64,000 bases of DNA, taken from Gammaproteobacteria bacterium (GTDB lineage Bacteria; Pseudomonadota; Gammaproteobacteria; Burkholderiales; Rhodocyclaceae). The stretch spans positions 209,849-273,848 of the forward strand of contig JARFTX010000001.1 in the NCBI GenBank assembly GCA_029289265.1, given 5' to 3'. Shown one piece after another: positions 49,372-58,880 of the stretch. A model generated the notes under the pieces. The model ran no database searches. It was not told the origin of the DNA and worked only from the letters and a program-made list of their open reading frames with translations. The stretch's first letter is position 1, and each line of letters starts with the position of its first letter. The translations under genes were made by a program, and so were the position numbers.

Positions 49372-50761
49372 TCCCGTCGTCCTCATCGACCTGGCGTTCC
49401 GTCACGGTCGCGCCGAGCCGTCCCGTAGCGAGTTGTACCCCGATCCGCGCACCGCAGGCAACCTGGGCGGCCGAACGCAGGATGTGTCCATCCGCATCGC
49501 GGGTGATGCTGTAGCCGCGTGCGAGCACCGCCTGCGGGCCAAGATGCTCGAGATGGGCAGCCAGCGAGGCGAGGCGCTGCGCCCGGTCTTGCAGGAGCCC
49601 GTGACCGAGCGCGCGCAGCCGCTCCGCCAGGGTCGTGCAGCGCCCGGTCGGCCGTTCGAGCCGCGGGCGCCCAGCCTGCAGGCGCAGTGCCAGAACGCGG
49701 GTGGCGCTGGCGGCGCGTTCGAGCCGCCTTTCGATCGCCGCGTCCAGGCGTTCGGCGAGGCGCCCGAGCGCGGCCTCCGACTGCCGCAGGCGTTCGCGAG
49801 GGTGGATCAGGCGCAGTCCCGCACGATCCACCCGCTGCGCTGCAGCGTTGAGCCGCCCCTCGATGGCGCGGGCGAACATGCGCTGGAGCACCGCGAGTCG
49901 GGCGGCCGCTTCGTGGTAGCCGGCCGTGACAAGCTCGGCCGCCCCGGTCGGGGTGGCTGCCCGCAGGTCGGCGGCGAAATCGGCGATCGTGAAATCCGTC
50001 TCGTGGCCGACGCCGCTCACCACCGGAATCGGGCAGCGGCGGATCGCCCGGGCGAGGCGCTCGTCGTTGAAGCCCCACAGGTCCTCGAGGCTGCCGCCGC
50101 CTCGCACCAGCAGCAGCACGTCCACATGGTCTGTGCCGGCGCGCGCTGCGGCCGATTCGACGGCCTCGACGAGGCTCGTGCCGGCGTCGACACCCTGGAC
50201 GCTTGCAGCATAGAGCACGACGCCGAGGTGGGGTGCGCGCCGTCGCAGCGTCGCGAGCACGTCCTGATAGGCCGCCGCAGCGGGCGAAGTCACGATGCCA
50301 ATGCGGCGCGGAAAGCGCGGCAATGCCCGTTTTGCCGCCGGGTCGAACAGGCCCTCCGTGGCGAGCTTGTCCTTCAGCCGCAGGAAAGCCTCGAACAGGC
50401 TGCCGCGTCCGGCCTGGACGAGCGCTTCGACATTGAGCTGGAAATCGCCGCGCGCCTCGTACAGGGTGACGGCGGCGCGGGCTTCGACCCGCATGCCGTT
50501 CTCGGGCCGGAACGGCAGCAGTGCGGCCTTGCCGCGCCACATCGTGCAGCGCACCTGCGCCTGAGCATCCTTGAGGGTGAAATACAGGTGGCCGGACGCC
50601 GCCCAGGTGAGGTTGGAGATCTCGCCGACCACGCACAACGACGGCCACTCCGACTCGAGCAGGCGTCTGGCGAGCCTGTTGAGTTCGGAGACGGTCAGGA
50701 TGTCGTCAGGAGCGGGCGAGTGCTCCGTACGAGCGGGAAACCCGGGCAAGTCGGCCGACAT
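49355..50761 (-). CDS. xseA: Exodeoxyribonuclease VII large subunit
   Basis: A 468-residue nuclease subunit that, with XseB, degrades single-stranded DNA. An N-terminal OB fold is about 20-115 (LTVSELNRLARRLLESEWPSLCVVGEISNL, split; SGHLYFTLKDAQAQVRC). The catalytic core is about 120-330 (PAAKRALPRFPRRIGIVTSPAAAA, LLLVRGGGSLEDLWGFNDE, PVVSGVGHETDFTIADF). A long coiled coil follows. Homology begins at ATG 50761; an ATG at 50869 would add 36 codons. The start region adjoins a 532-bp AT-rich gap. Confidence 0.94.
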   Translation of the reverse strand: MSADLPGFPARTEHSPAPDDILTVSELNRLARRLLESEWPSLCVVGEISNLTWAASGHLYFTLKDAQAQVRCTMWRGKAALLPFRPENGMRVEARAAVTLYEARGDFQLNVEALVQAGRGSLFEAFLRLKDKLATEGLFDPAAKRALPRFPRRIGIVTSPAAAAYQDVLATLRRRAPHLGVVLYAASVQGVDAGTSLVEAVESAAARAGTDHVDVLLLVRGGGSLEDLWGFNDERLARAIRRCPIPVVSGVGHETDFTIADFAADLRAATPTGAAELVTAGYHEAAARLAVLQRMFARAIEGRLNAAAQRVDRAGLRLIHPRERLRQSEAALGRLAERLDAAIERRLERAASATRVLALRLQAGRPRLERPTGRCTTLAERLRALGHGLLQDRAQRLASLAAHLEHLGPQAVLARGYSITRDADGHILRSAAQVACGARIGVQLATGRLGATVTERQVDEDDGIVIEN

Positions 50762-50916
50762 GGCGCCGATTCTACTGCGAACCGGGCCTCGGACGCGGGG
50801 AATCGGGGCGATTGAATCGAGTCCAATCCACAGCGCGCCAATCTTGTCAAGATTCGGCGGTAAATCCATGATGCGTCGAGTGTAATTCTTAAGGTGCTGA
50901 ATTTAATGGATAAATA

Positions 50917-51020
50917 TATTGCACAAAATTGCAGCGCTGCAGGGGAGTACTTGTTGCGCGGGCGATTCGGCGCTACTTCCTTGATTAATCCACAAAGATA
51001 TCCACAGAATTTGTGGATAC
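50917..51020. promoter_or_regulatory. Cluster of DnaA-box-like 9-mers
   Basis: TATTGCACA (50917), TAATCCACA (50986), ATATCCACA (50998) and, inverted, TGTGGATAC (51012-51020) each match TTWTNCACA at 8 of 9. The last two form the palindrome TATCCACA-N5-TGTGGATA. The cluster sits beside an AT-rich stretch (AATTTAATGGATAAATATATT, two sides). DnaA titration, a DnaA-controlled promoter or an origin-like site are possible. Confidence 0.45.
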
Positions 51021-51059
51021 CCATGGTGCGGCACAGCAGGGCCGTCTGGCCGGTGGCAG

Positions 51060-51116
51060 GGCAGGGGCTTGGAAGCGCGTTCGGGCAGGGGCTTGGAAGC
51101 GCGTTCGGGCAGGGGC
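51060..51116. repeat. 24-bp tandem direct repeat
   Basis: Two perfect copies of a 24-bp unit (51060-51083 and 51084-51107), beginning GGCAGGGGCTTGG, and a third partial of 9 bases (51108-51116). Period and sequence are unambiguous. The function is unknown. Copy number may vary between isolates. Confidence 0.9.
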
Positions 51117-51293
51117 GCCCGATGTGGGCCGCATCGCCTGCGGGGCCATTGGTCCGGCGCTCTGACCGTTGCCGCGGAGACCGAGCCGTGCGGGTCGCCT
51201 CGTGGCGAAGCTTTGGTATAGTCACGGTAGTCCCCTCGGGGGCGGAAGAACAATGCGAGATGCAACCATAAACATAACGGAGGAGATTCCGAC

Positions 51294-52256
51294 ATGCGTC
51301 TGAAAACAGCGCTCTGCGCGGCGGCACTCGTGCTGGCCGCGCCCCTGGCAGTCGCCCAACAACAACTCTCCATCGCCACCGGCGGCACCGGCGGGGTCTA
51401 CTACCCCTATGGCGGGGGCTTGGCCGAACTGATCAATCGCCACGTCGCCGGCCATTCGGCAGTGGCCGAAGTCACCGGCGCCTCCGTCGAGAACATGGGC
51501 CTGATCGCGCGCGGCGATTCCGATCTCGCGCTGGCGTTGGCCGACACGGTGTACCAGGCCTGGAAGGGCGAGGGTCGCTTCGAGGGACGGCGCATCGAGA
51601 AGGTGCGTGCGCTTGCCTCGATCTACCCGAACGCGGTGCAGATCGTCACGATGGCCGGCTCCGGCATCAGTTCGCTGCAGGATCTCAAGGGCAAGCGGGT
51701 TTCGGTGGGGGCGCCCGGCAGCGGCACCGAGGTCAACGCCAAGGCCCTGCTCGAGGCCAACGGCATCAGCTACGACGACATCCGGGTGCAGCGGCTGAAC
51801 TTCAACGAGACGGCCGATGCCTTGCGCGACGGCGACATCGATGCCGGTTTCTGGAGCGTCGGGCCCCCGACCAGTTCCATCCTCAACCTCGCGGTGACGC
51901 GTGACATCGCCTTGGTCTCGATCACGCCGGAAGAGATCGAGAACGCGCGCAAGGTCGAGCCCGTGTTCGCCCCGTACACGCTGCGCGCCGGCACCTACGA
52001 CAAGGTGAACGACCCGGTGAACACCATAAGCATCCCCAACGTGCTGGTGGTGAACGCCGACATGCCCGATGAACTCGCCTACAACATCACCAAGGTGCTG
52101 TTCGAGAAGACCGCCGAGCTGATCGCAATCCACCCGGCGGCCAACGACACGACGGTCGAGTTCAGCCTGACCTCGACGCCCGTGCCGTTGCACCCAGGCG
52201 CGGTGCGCTACTACGAGGAGATCGGCGCCAAGGTGCCGGACGCGCTGAAGCCCTGA
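51294..52256 (+). CDS. TAXI-type TRAP transporter substrate-binding protein
   Basis: A 320-residue periplasmic solute receptor. The signal peptide is about 1-21 (ALVLAAPLAVA). The mature protein starts QQQLSIATGGTGGVYYPYGGGLAELINR, with the TAXI signature GGTGGVYYPYG. Later family segments are LKGKRVSVGAPGSGTEVNAKALLEANG and YEEIGAKVPDALKP. It feeds the fused permease at 52882, with a DUF1850 protein between. TAXI systems import organic acids such as glutamate or other substrates; the substrate cannot be read here. Shine-Dalgarno cggaggag is strong. Confidence 0.92.
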   Translation: MRLKTALCAAALVLAAPLAVAQQQLSIATGGTGGVYYPYGGGLAELINRHVAGHSAVAEVTGASVENMGLIARGDSDLALALADTVYQAWKGEGRFEGRRIEKVRALASIYPNAVQIVTMAGSGISSLQDLKGKRVSVGAPGSGTEVNAKALLEANGISYDDIRVQRLNFNETADALRDGDIDAGFWSVGPPTSSILNLAVTRDIALVSITPEEIENARKVEPVFAPYTLRAGTYDKVNDPVNTISIPNVLVVNADMPDELAYNITKVLFEKTAELIAIHPAANDTTVEFSLTSTPVPLHPGAVRYYEEIGAKVPDALKP

Positions 52257-52274
52257 CGACCGGGTGCGCGTGCC

Positions 52275-52754
52275 ATGCGCGCAGTGAGAGCGGTCCGCGG
52301 CCTCGCCGTGCTGTGCGCGGCGGGGTTTGCGGTCGTTGCGGGTGACCAGGCCGCCGCCGAGGCGCGGCTCGAGGTGCTCGAGTCCGATGGGACGGTGATG
52401 CTCGCCTTTCCGGTAACGGCCGACGAGCCCTGGTGCCTGCTGTGGAATCACTCGGTCGTGGGTTTCGAGGTGCACGACTGCTTCGTCCTGCGCGGCGGCC
52501 GCATGGTGCTCGACAGCAGCCGGCAACCCGATTTCGCGGCAGGCCTGGGCCATGTCCCCGGCCGCGGCCGGCTGCGCGGGGACGGACAGGGCGGCTATCT
52601 GATCGAGGGCATCGACGAACCCGTCCCCGGCAACCGGCTGACGTTGCGCGTCGGCGCTTCGGCGGTCAATCACCGGCTGCGCCATGGCAGAAACGAGTAT
52701 GCCCTCGGGGCATCGGGGGCCGGACGGCGCGTCGAGATGAGATTGCTGCCATGA
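52275..52754 (+). CDS. DUF1850 protein of the TAXI TRAP system
   Basis: A 159-residue exported protein with signal peptide (about 1-29). Its mature part is of the DUF1850 family (FPVTADEPWCLLWNHSVVGFEVHDCF, NRLTLRVGASAVNHRLRHGRNEYAL, split). DUF1850 proteins are nearly always placed between a TAXI receptor and a fused TRAP permease, so they probably help the transporter at the periplasmic side. Two Cys could form a disulfide. It lies 18 bp after the TAXI gene. Confidence 0.85.
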   Translation: MRAVRAVRGLAVLCAAGFAVVAGDQAAAEARLEVLESDGTVMLAFPVTADEPWCLLWNHSVVGFEVHDCFVLRGGRMVLDSSRQPDFAAGLGHVPGRGRLRGDGQGGYLIEGIDEPVPGNRLTLRVGASAVNHRLRHGRNEYALGASGAGRRVEMRLLP

Positions 52755-52881
52755 CGCGATCGCGTCGGCGCGCGCGTCCTGACCCTACATTGCCCAGGCC
52801 GGGCGCCGGCATGGGGCGATGCGTGAACACCCGGCGGACCAGATCGATCCAGGCTGTGAATCAACCACCCTCGAGGTGTGC

Positions 52882-54906
52882 ATGAACGAAGCAGAACAAC
52901 CACGTCCGTCCCTGCTCGGCGCCTCGGGCCCGCATCCGCGCGTGATCCTGTGGCTCATCACGCTGCTCGCGATCGGACTGTCGCTGTTTCAGCTCTATTC
53001 GGCGGGCATCCAGCAGCTCGGGCTGTTCTATCAGCGCAGCATCCACATCGCGCTGATCATGATGCTCGCCTTCCTGATGTTCCCGGCCTTCGGCCCCACA
53101 CGGCGGCGAGGTCCGATCGCGTGGATCATCGACATCGCCTTCTTCGCCGGAGCCTTCCTGACCGGCTTCTACCTCGCCTTCTACCTTGACGAGATCATCG
53201 ACCGGGCCGGGTTCTGGAGCCGCACCGACATCATTGTCGGCTGCATTGCCATCGTCACCGTTCTGGAGGCCTGCCGGCGCGCGGTCGGCATCGGCCTGAC
53301 CGTGATCGGCGCAGTGGCGATCGTCTACGCCTTCGCCGGCCCGCGCGGCGAGCTGCCGTGGCTGGGCGAGTTCCTGCCGGGCATTCTCGCCCACCGCGGC
53401 TACAACCTCGACCGCGTCGTCGGCCAGCTCTACCTCGGACAGGAGGGCCTGTTCGGCCTGCCGCTGGGCGTCGCGGCGACCTTCATCTTCGTCTTCGTGC
53501 TGTTCGGCGCGATGCTCGAGGTGACCGGCGCCGGCAAATTCTTCATCGATCTTGCCTACGCGGCGACCGGCCGGCAGCGCGGCGGCCCGGCCAAGGCAGC
53601 GGTGATCGCTTCGGCCGGCATGGGGTCGATCTCCGGAAGCGCGATCGCCAACGTCGTGACCACCGGCGCCTTCACGATCCCGCTGATGAAGCGGCTCGGC
53701 TACCGCCCCGCCCAGGCGGGCGGCATCGAGGCGGCGGCGAGCACCGGCGGGCAGATCATGCCGCCGCTGATGGGGGCGGGCGCCTTTCTGATCGCCGAGT
53801 ACACCGGTGTTCCCTATCTCGAGATCGTCAAGGTCAGCATCCTGCCGGCGCTGATGTACTTCGGCACGGTGTACCTGTTCGTGCACATCATCGCGATCAA
53901 GCAGGGCATGCAGGGCATGGCGGCTTCGGAGCTGCCCTCGGTGCGGCAGGTCATGCGCGAGGGCTGGCACTTCCTGGTGCCGCTTGCGGTGCTGATCTGG
54001 CTGTTGGCGATGCACATGTCGCCGATGCGGGTGGGCTACTACGCGGTGGTGTCGATGGTCGTCGTGGCGATGCTGCGCCATCTCGTCTGGTTCTTCGTCT
54101 TCGCGCCACGCCACGGCGAGCCGGTGACCGCTGCGCGCTTCGGTCGCTTGTGCCAGAGCGGGTTGACCCGGCTCGCCGAAGGGCTGTCGCTGGGGGCGCG
54201 CAATGCGGTGGCGGTCAGCATCGCCTGTGCGGTTGCGGGCCTCATCGTCGGGGTGGTCGGGCTGACCGGGCTGGGGCTGAAGTTCTCGGCGATGATGCTG
54301 GCGTTCTCGGGGGGCAACATCGTGCTCGCGCTCGTCATGGTCATCATCGCGAGCCTGGTCCTCGGCATGGGTCTGCCGGTGACCGCCGCCTACATCGTGC
54401 TGATCGTGCTGGTCGGCCCCGCGCTGACGCTCGAGTTCGGCATTCCGCTGCTGATCGCGCACCTGGTCGTGTTCTGGTACTCGCAGGATTCGAACGTCAC
54501 GCCGCCCGTGGCGCTCGCGGGCTTCGCCGGCGCAGCGATAGCCGGCAGCAAGCCGATGGAGACGAGCTTTCAGGCCTGGAAGTTCGCGAAGGGGCTGTAC
54601 CTGATCCCCGTGTTCATGGTGTTCAATCCGGAGCTCATCCTCGGCGGCCCGCCGCTCGTGGTCGCCTGGAATGTGCTGATCGCGTTCGCCGCGCTCGCGG
54701 CCTTCGCCGCGGCGCTCGAGGGCTATCTGTTCGCCCGCATGGGGGTGTTGTCGCGCCTGCTGATCGTGCCGGCGACGGTGGCGGTGTTCTACCCGAACTT
54801 TGCGGTCGAGGCGGCCGGACTCGCAACCTTGCTGCTGGTGCTGGCAGCGAACTGGTGGACGGGCCGGCGCGAGCATTCGCCATCCGGGCTGACGACGACG
54901 CGATAG
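52882..54906 (+). CDS. Fused TRAP permease (DctQM type)
   Basis: A 674-residue inner-membrane protein of the 4TM/12TM TRAP fusion. The N-terminal small-subunit helices are about 20-180 and the large subunit about 190-660. Typical motifs are AVIASAGMGSISGSAIANVVTTGAFTIPLMKRLGY, ASTGGQIMPPLMGAGAFLIAEYTGVPYLEIVK and VLGMGLPVTAAYIVL (each split here). Sodium-driven import with the TAXI receptor is expected. Homology begins at ATG 52882 (gagg just upstream), although an ATG at 52819 is in frame. Confidence 0.9.
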   Translation: MNEAEQPRPSLLGASGPHPRVILWLITLLAIGLSLFQLYSAGIQQLGLFYQRSIHIALIMMLAFLMFPAFGPTRRRGPIAWIIDIAFFAGAFLTGFYLAFYLDEIIDRAGFWSRTDIIVGCIAIVTVLEACRRAVGIGLTVIGAVAIVYAFAGPRGELPWLGEFLPGILAHRGYNLDRVVGQLYLGQEGLFGLPLGVAATFIFVFVLFGAMLEVTGAGKFFIDLAYAATGRQRGGPAKAAVIASAGMGSISGSAIANVVTTGAFTIPLMKRLGYRPAQAGGIEAAASTGGQIMPPLMGAGAFLIAEYTGVPYLEIVKVSILPALMYFGTVYLFVHIIAIKQGMQGMAASELPSVRQVMREGWHFLVPLAVLIWLLAMHMSPMRVGYYAVVSMVVVAMLRHLVWFFVFAPRHGEPVTAARFGRLCQSGLTRLAEGLSLGARNAVAVSIACAVAGLIVGVVGLTGLGLKFSAMMLAFSGGNIVLALVMVIIASLVLGMGLPVTAAYIVLIVLVGPALTLEFGIPLLIAHLVVFWYSQDSNVTPPVALAGFAGAAIAGSKPMETSFQAWKFAKGLYLIPVFMVFNPELILGGPPLVVAWNVLIAFAALAAFAAALEGYLFARMGVLSRLLIVPATVAVFYPNFAVEAAGLATLLLVLAANWWTGRREHSPSGLTTTR

Positions 54907-55053
54907 CGCCCAGGGCACGGCAGGCCGCGCCCTTGCGCCACCGGGCGGTCCGGCGTGGGCGTGGGGCGCAGTCGCGCTGGGGCCCCTCCACGCTTGCCCT
55001 CGGCATGGTCGGGCGCTAGAGTTCGATCTTTTCGCATCGGGGAGAGCCCTCGC

Positions 55054-55662
55054 GTGTTCGCCATCATTCAGGCGTCGGGGTGGCCGATCTGGCCGCTCTT
55101 GTTTGCATCCGTCATTGCGGTGGCGTTGATCGTCGAGCGCTCGATGACCTTGCGGCGCTCGCGCGTCGTGCCGTCGGGACTGCTCGAGGAGGTTCTGGCC
55201 GAGCTGCGCAACCACGGCGTGACCGCCGACATGGCCAACGCGGTGGCCGCCCATTCTCCGCTCGGTCGCGTGCTTGCCGCGGGGTTGCGCAATGTCGGGA
55301 GTTCGCGCGAGGTCATGAAGGAAGCGATCGAAGAGACCGGCCGCGCCGTCGCGCACGAGCTGGAACGCTTCCTCACGACGCTCGGCACCATCGCCGCGAT
55401 CAGCCCGCTGCTGGGACTCTTCGGCACCATCGTCGGCATGATCGACATCTTCGCCTCGCAGGGGGTGGCCGGCGCAAATCCGCAGCAGCTCGCCCAGGGC
55501 ATCTCGATCGCGCTCAATACGACCGGGCTGGGCCTCATCATCGCGATTCCCGCGACCATCTTCTGGCGCCATTTCCGCGCGCTGATCGACGGCTTCGTCA
55601 TCGACATGGAGCAGCAGGCGGTGAAGCTGGTCGAGGTCGTGCATGGCGAGCGGCGCGGCTGA
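55054..55662 (+). CDS. exbB: ExbB/TolQ-type proton-channel protein
   Basis: A 202-residue inner-membrane proton channel with three helices (about 8-28, 115-135 and 155-178). Motifs: GWPIWPLLFASVIAVALIVERS, LERFLTTLGTIAAISPLLGLFGTIVGMIDIF and SIALNTTGLGLIIAIPATIFWRHF (split). With ExbD it energises TonB-dependent outer-membrane transport; TonB is not in this window. Start GTG 55054 has ggggagag 7 bp before. The stop is 3 bp before exbD. Confidence 0.9.
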   Translation: MFAIIQASGWPIWPLLFASVIAVALIVERSMTLRRSRVVPSGLLEEVLAELRNHGVTADMANAVAAHSPLGRVLAAGLRNVGSSREVMKEAIEETGRAVAHELERFLTTLGTIAAISPLLGLFGTIVGMIDIFASQGVAGANPQQLAQGISIALNTTGLGLIIAIPATIFWRHFRALIDGFVIDMEQQAVKLVEVVHGERRG

Positions 55663-55665
55663 GCG

Positions 55666-56091
55666 ATGAACTTCCAGCGCGGCGCCCGGCGCCAGGCCGA
55701 ACCCGAGGTCAATCTGATCCCGCTGATCGATGTCGTGCTCGTCATCATCATCTTCCTGATGTTGACGACCACCTTCACCAAGATCGCCGGCCTCGAGATC
55801 AACCTGCCGGTCGCCGAGGCCGACCCGAGCCAGGCGACGCCCGACGAGATCACGGTGGTCGTCACCGCCGGGGGCGACATCATCATCAACGGCAATCCGG
55901 TGGGCGCGCGCGAAGTTTCGGCAATCGCGGCCGCGTTGGGCCGGGCCCGGCCGACCGGTGACAGGGAGCCTGTCGTCGTCATCAACGCCGACGCGCAAGC
56001 CGCGCACCAGAGCGTGATCGACGTGATGCAGGCAGCCCAGCGGGCAGGGCTCGCTCACATCACCTTCGCCATCCAGAACCCGCCGTCCTGA
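55666..56091 (+). CDS. exbD: ExbD/TolR-type protein
   Basis: A 141-residue single-helix protein anchored in the inner membrane. The essential membrane Asp is in LIPLIDVVLVIIIFLMLTT (about 19-37). The periplasmic domain is about 50-138 (VVVTAGGDIIINGNPV, VVINADAQAAHQSVIDVM). It partners with ExbB 3 bp upstream, and its stop lies 31 bp before lpxK. ExbBD genes upstream of lpxK are a common arrangement in proteobacteria. Confidence 0.92.
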   Translation: MNFQRGARRQAEPEVNLIPLIDVVLVIIIFLMLTTTFTKIAGLEINLPVAEADPSQATPDEITVVVTAGGDIIINGNPVGAREVSAIAAALGRARPTGDREPVVVINADAQAAHQSVIDVMQAAQRAGLAHITFAIQNPPS

Positions 56092-56122
56092 TGTGCGGCA
56101 GCCTCGCACGGAGTCACCGGCC

Positions 56123-57136
56123 GTGAGCCGGCATGCCCCGGCGTTCTGGCGGAGGCGATCGGCGGCAGCTTGCGCGCTGTGGCCGATTGCCGCGCTGTTC
56201 GCCGGAGGCGTCGCGCTCCGTCGCGCCCTTTACCGACTCGGCCTGTGCTCTGCCGTACGTCTGCCCGTGCCCGTCGCGGTGGTTGGCAATGTCGCCGTCG
56301 GTGGCAGCGGCAAGACGCCGGTGGTGGAGTGGCTCGTCGGCCGACTCCGCGATGCGGGCTTCACCCCCGGCATCGTCAGTCGAGGCTACGGGGGCAGGGT
56401 CCGCGGCGTCGCGCTGGTGCCGCCGGATGGTGATCCTGGTCTGTTCGGCGACGAGCCGGTGCTGCTCGCGCGGCTCACCGGCTGCCCGGTCGCGGTCGGC
56501 GCCAACCGGCCGGCTGCGGCAAGGGCGCTGCTCTCGACCCATCCGGGCTGCGATGTGATCGTCTCCGACGACGGCCTGCAGCACTATCGGCTCGGTCGCG
56601 ACGTGGAGATCGCCGTGGTCGACGAGGCGACGCTCGGCAACCGCTGGCCGCTGCCTGCGGGGCCCCTGCGCGAGGGGTTGGGGCGCCTGCGCGAGGTCGA
56701 TCTGGTGATTGCCCACGGTGCTCTGTCGGCGTCGCTTGCGCGTCGGCTGCAGGGCGTCGCAATCTCGGACATGGCGCTGGAAGGCGACCGGCTGCGCGCC
56801 GTGCGCGAGCCCGCCCGCTCGATTCCGCTCGCTGCGCTGCGCGGCCGCCGGGTGCACGCGGTGGCCGGCATCGGCCGTCCCGAGCGCTTCTTTGCCCAAC
56901 TCGAAGCGGCCGGGCTGGACGTCGTACGCCACCCCTTGCCCGATCATCACCGCTTCGCGCCCGGCGACCTCGACTTTCCCGGTGGCGGGCCGGTCGTCGT
57001 GACCGCCAAGGATGCGGTAAAATGCGCGGCTATCGCGCCCGCCGATACCTGGGTCTTCCCGGTCGAGGCGCGCATCGCCCCCGGGGCGGCCGAACGAATA
57101 CTGGAGAGACTGACGCATGGACGCCCGGTTGCTTGA
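56123..57136 (+). CDS. lpxK: Tetraacyldisaccharide 4'-kinase LpxK
   Basis: A 337-residue inner-membrane-associated kinase of lipid A synthesis that phosphorylates the 4' position. The P-loop is [19 protein letters not shown] (about 54-72). The typical SRGYGG and [22 protein letters not shown] follow, and VTAKDAVKC is near the end. Start GTG 56123 has ggag 8 bp upstream; a GTG at 56093 is the alternative. The end overlaps the Trm112-like gene by 20 bp. Confidence 0.92.
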   Translation: MSRHAPAFWRRRSAAACALWPIAALFAGGVALRRALYRLGLCSAVRLPVPVAVVGNVAVGGSGKTPVVEWLVGRLRDAGFTPGIVSRGYGGRVRGVALVPPDGDPGLFGDEPVLLARLTGCPVAVGANRPAAARALLSTHPGCDVIVSDDGLQHYRLGRDVEIAVVDEATLGNRWPLPAGPLREGLGRLREVDLVIAHGALSASLARRLQGVAISDMALEGDRLRAVREPARSIPLAALRGRRVHAVAGIGRPERFFAQLEAAGLDVVRHPLPDHHRFAPGDLDFPGGGPVVVTAKDAVKCAAIAPADTWVFPVEARIAPGAAERILERLTHGRPVA

Positions 57137-57308
57137 GATCCTCGTGTGCCCGTTGTGCAAGGGTCCGCTCGACTACCTGAAGGACCGACAGGAGCTCGTC
57201 TGCAAGGCCGACCGGCTGGCGTTTCCGATCCGTGACGGCATTCCCGTGATGCTCGAGGACGAGGCGCGCGCGATCGAGGCTGCCGAGGTCGAGGCGCTGA
57301 GGCGTTGA
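57117..57308 (+). CDS. Trm112-family zinc protein
   Basis: A 63-residue Trm112/UPF0434 protein (YcaR-like). The motif [10 protein letters not shown] (about 8-17) holds the first zinc pair; the second has a single Cys in [21 protein letters not shown]. Eukaryotic Trm112 stabilises methyltransferases; the bacterial role is unclear. It sits in the usual lpxK-trm112-kdsB order. The start overlaps lpxK by 20 bp, and the stop overlaps the kdsB start by one base (TGATG). Confidence 0.92.
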   Translation: MDARLLEILVCPLCKGPLDYLKDRQELVCKADRLAFPIRDGIPVMLEDEARAIEAAEVEALRR

Positions 57309-58084
57309 TGACGGCGTTCAAGGTCGTCATCCCCGCCCGTTTCGCCTCGACGCGCCTTCCGGGCAAGCCGCTCGCCGATATCGGCGGCAAGGCGATGATC
57401 GTCCGGGTGCTGGAGCGTGCGCGCGAGGCTGGCGCCGCAGGCGTGTGGGTCGCCACCGATCACCAAGCCGTGCTGGATGCCGTGCTGGCCGAGGGAGGCG
57501 ATGCGCTGATGACGCGTGCCGATCACCCCAGCGGCACCGACCGGCTCGCCGAGGTGGTGACCGCGCTCGGCTGGTCCGACGATGAGATCGTCGTCAACGT
57601 CCAGGGAGACGAGCCGCTGATCGATCCCGAGCTCATCGCCGCGGTCGCGGAAACCCTCGCCGCCGCGACCGATGCCGCCGTGGCGACCGCCGCACATCCG
57701 ATCCACGACGCGGCCGATTTCTTCAATCCGAACGTCGTCAAGGTCGTCTGCGACGCACGCGGACACGCGCTGTACTTCTCGCGCGCACCGATTCCGTGGG
57801 CACGCGATGCGCTGGCGGCCAGTCGCGAGCGACTGCCGACGGGATTGCCCGTCTTGAGGCATGTCGGTCTCTACGCCTACCGCGTCGGATTTCTCCGGCG
57901 TTATGCCGCACTTGCTCCTTCGCCGTTGGAGCACTGGGAGGCGCTCGAGCAATTGCGGGTCCTTTGGCACGGCGAGCGCATCGCGGTGCGGGTCATCGAC
58001 GTGGCGCCGCCCGCCGGCGTGGACACGGCTGAGGACCTGGAGCGAGTGCGCAGCGTGTTTGACCGGGCGCAACGAGTCGAGTAA
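57308..58084 (+). CDS. kdsB: CMP-Kdo synthetase
   Basis: A 258-residue cytosolic enzyme activating Kdo with CTP for lipopolysaccharide core assembly. Motifs: [20 protein letters not shown] (6-25), [58 protein letters not shown] and [22 protein letters not shown]. All are typical. ATG 57308 overlaps the upstream TGA (TGATG), so it is coupled to lpxK and trm112. Confidence 0.95.
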   Translation: MTAFKVVIPARFASTRLPGKPLADIGGKAMIVRVLERAREAGAAGVWVATDHQAVLDAVLAEGGDALMTRADHPSGTDRLAEVVTALGWSDDEIVVNVQGDEPLIDPELIAAVAETLAAATDAAVATAAHPIHDAADFFNPNVVKVVCDARGHALYFSRAPIPWARDALAASRERLPTGLPVLRHVGLYAYRVGFLRRYAALAPSPLEHWEALEQLRVLWHGERIAVRVIDVAPPAGVDTAEDLERVRSVFDRAQRVE

Positions 58085-58136
58085 GTTTCGGGATCGTCAT
58101 AAACCGGGCGGCTGGACACGGCTGCCCGACTCTTAG

Positions 58137-58805
<669 letters not shown>

Positions 58806-58823
58806 TCGCCGGTGCAGGATCGC

Positions 58824-58863
58824 GGCGCGGCTCGTCCATCGTGGTGAGCCGCGCCTTTTCTTT
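58824..58863 (+). terminator. Rho-independent terminator of adk
   Basis: GGCGCGGCTC (58824-58833) pairs perfectly with GAGCCGCGCC (58846-58855) over a 12-base loop, followed by TTTTCTTT. It lies 18 bp after the adk stop and is the clearest terminator in the window. Confidence 0.88.
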
Positions 58864-58880
58864 CAGGGGCCCTCGAAGCG

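Larger units (their letters stand above)
50762..51293. other. 532-bp AT-rich intergenic region
   Basis: Between xseA (leftward) and the TAXI gene (rightward). 50880-51020 is clearly AT-rich against the GC-rich surroundings and holds four DnaA-box-like 9-mers (described separately). 51060-51116 holds a 24-bp tandem repeat. A tatagt -10-like site lies at 51217-51222. No gene is supported. Confidence 0.7.

Noticed and set aside
50880-51116. Chromosomal replication origin
   Set aside because: No dnaA, dnaN, gidA, rpmH or parAB genes lie nearby, the boxes are all imperfect and the repeat is only 2.4 copies. It is kept as a DnaA-box-like cluster only.
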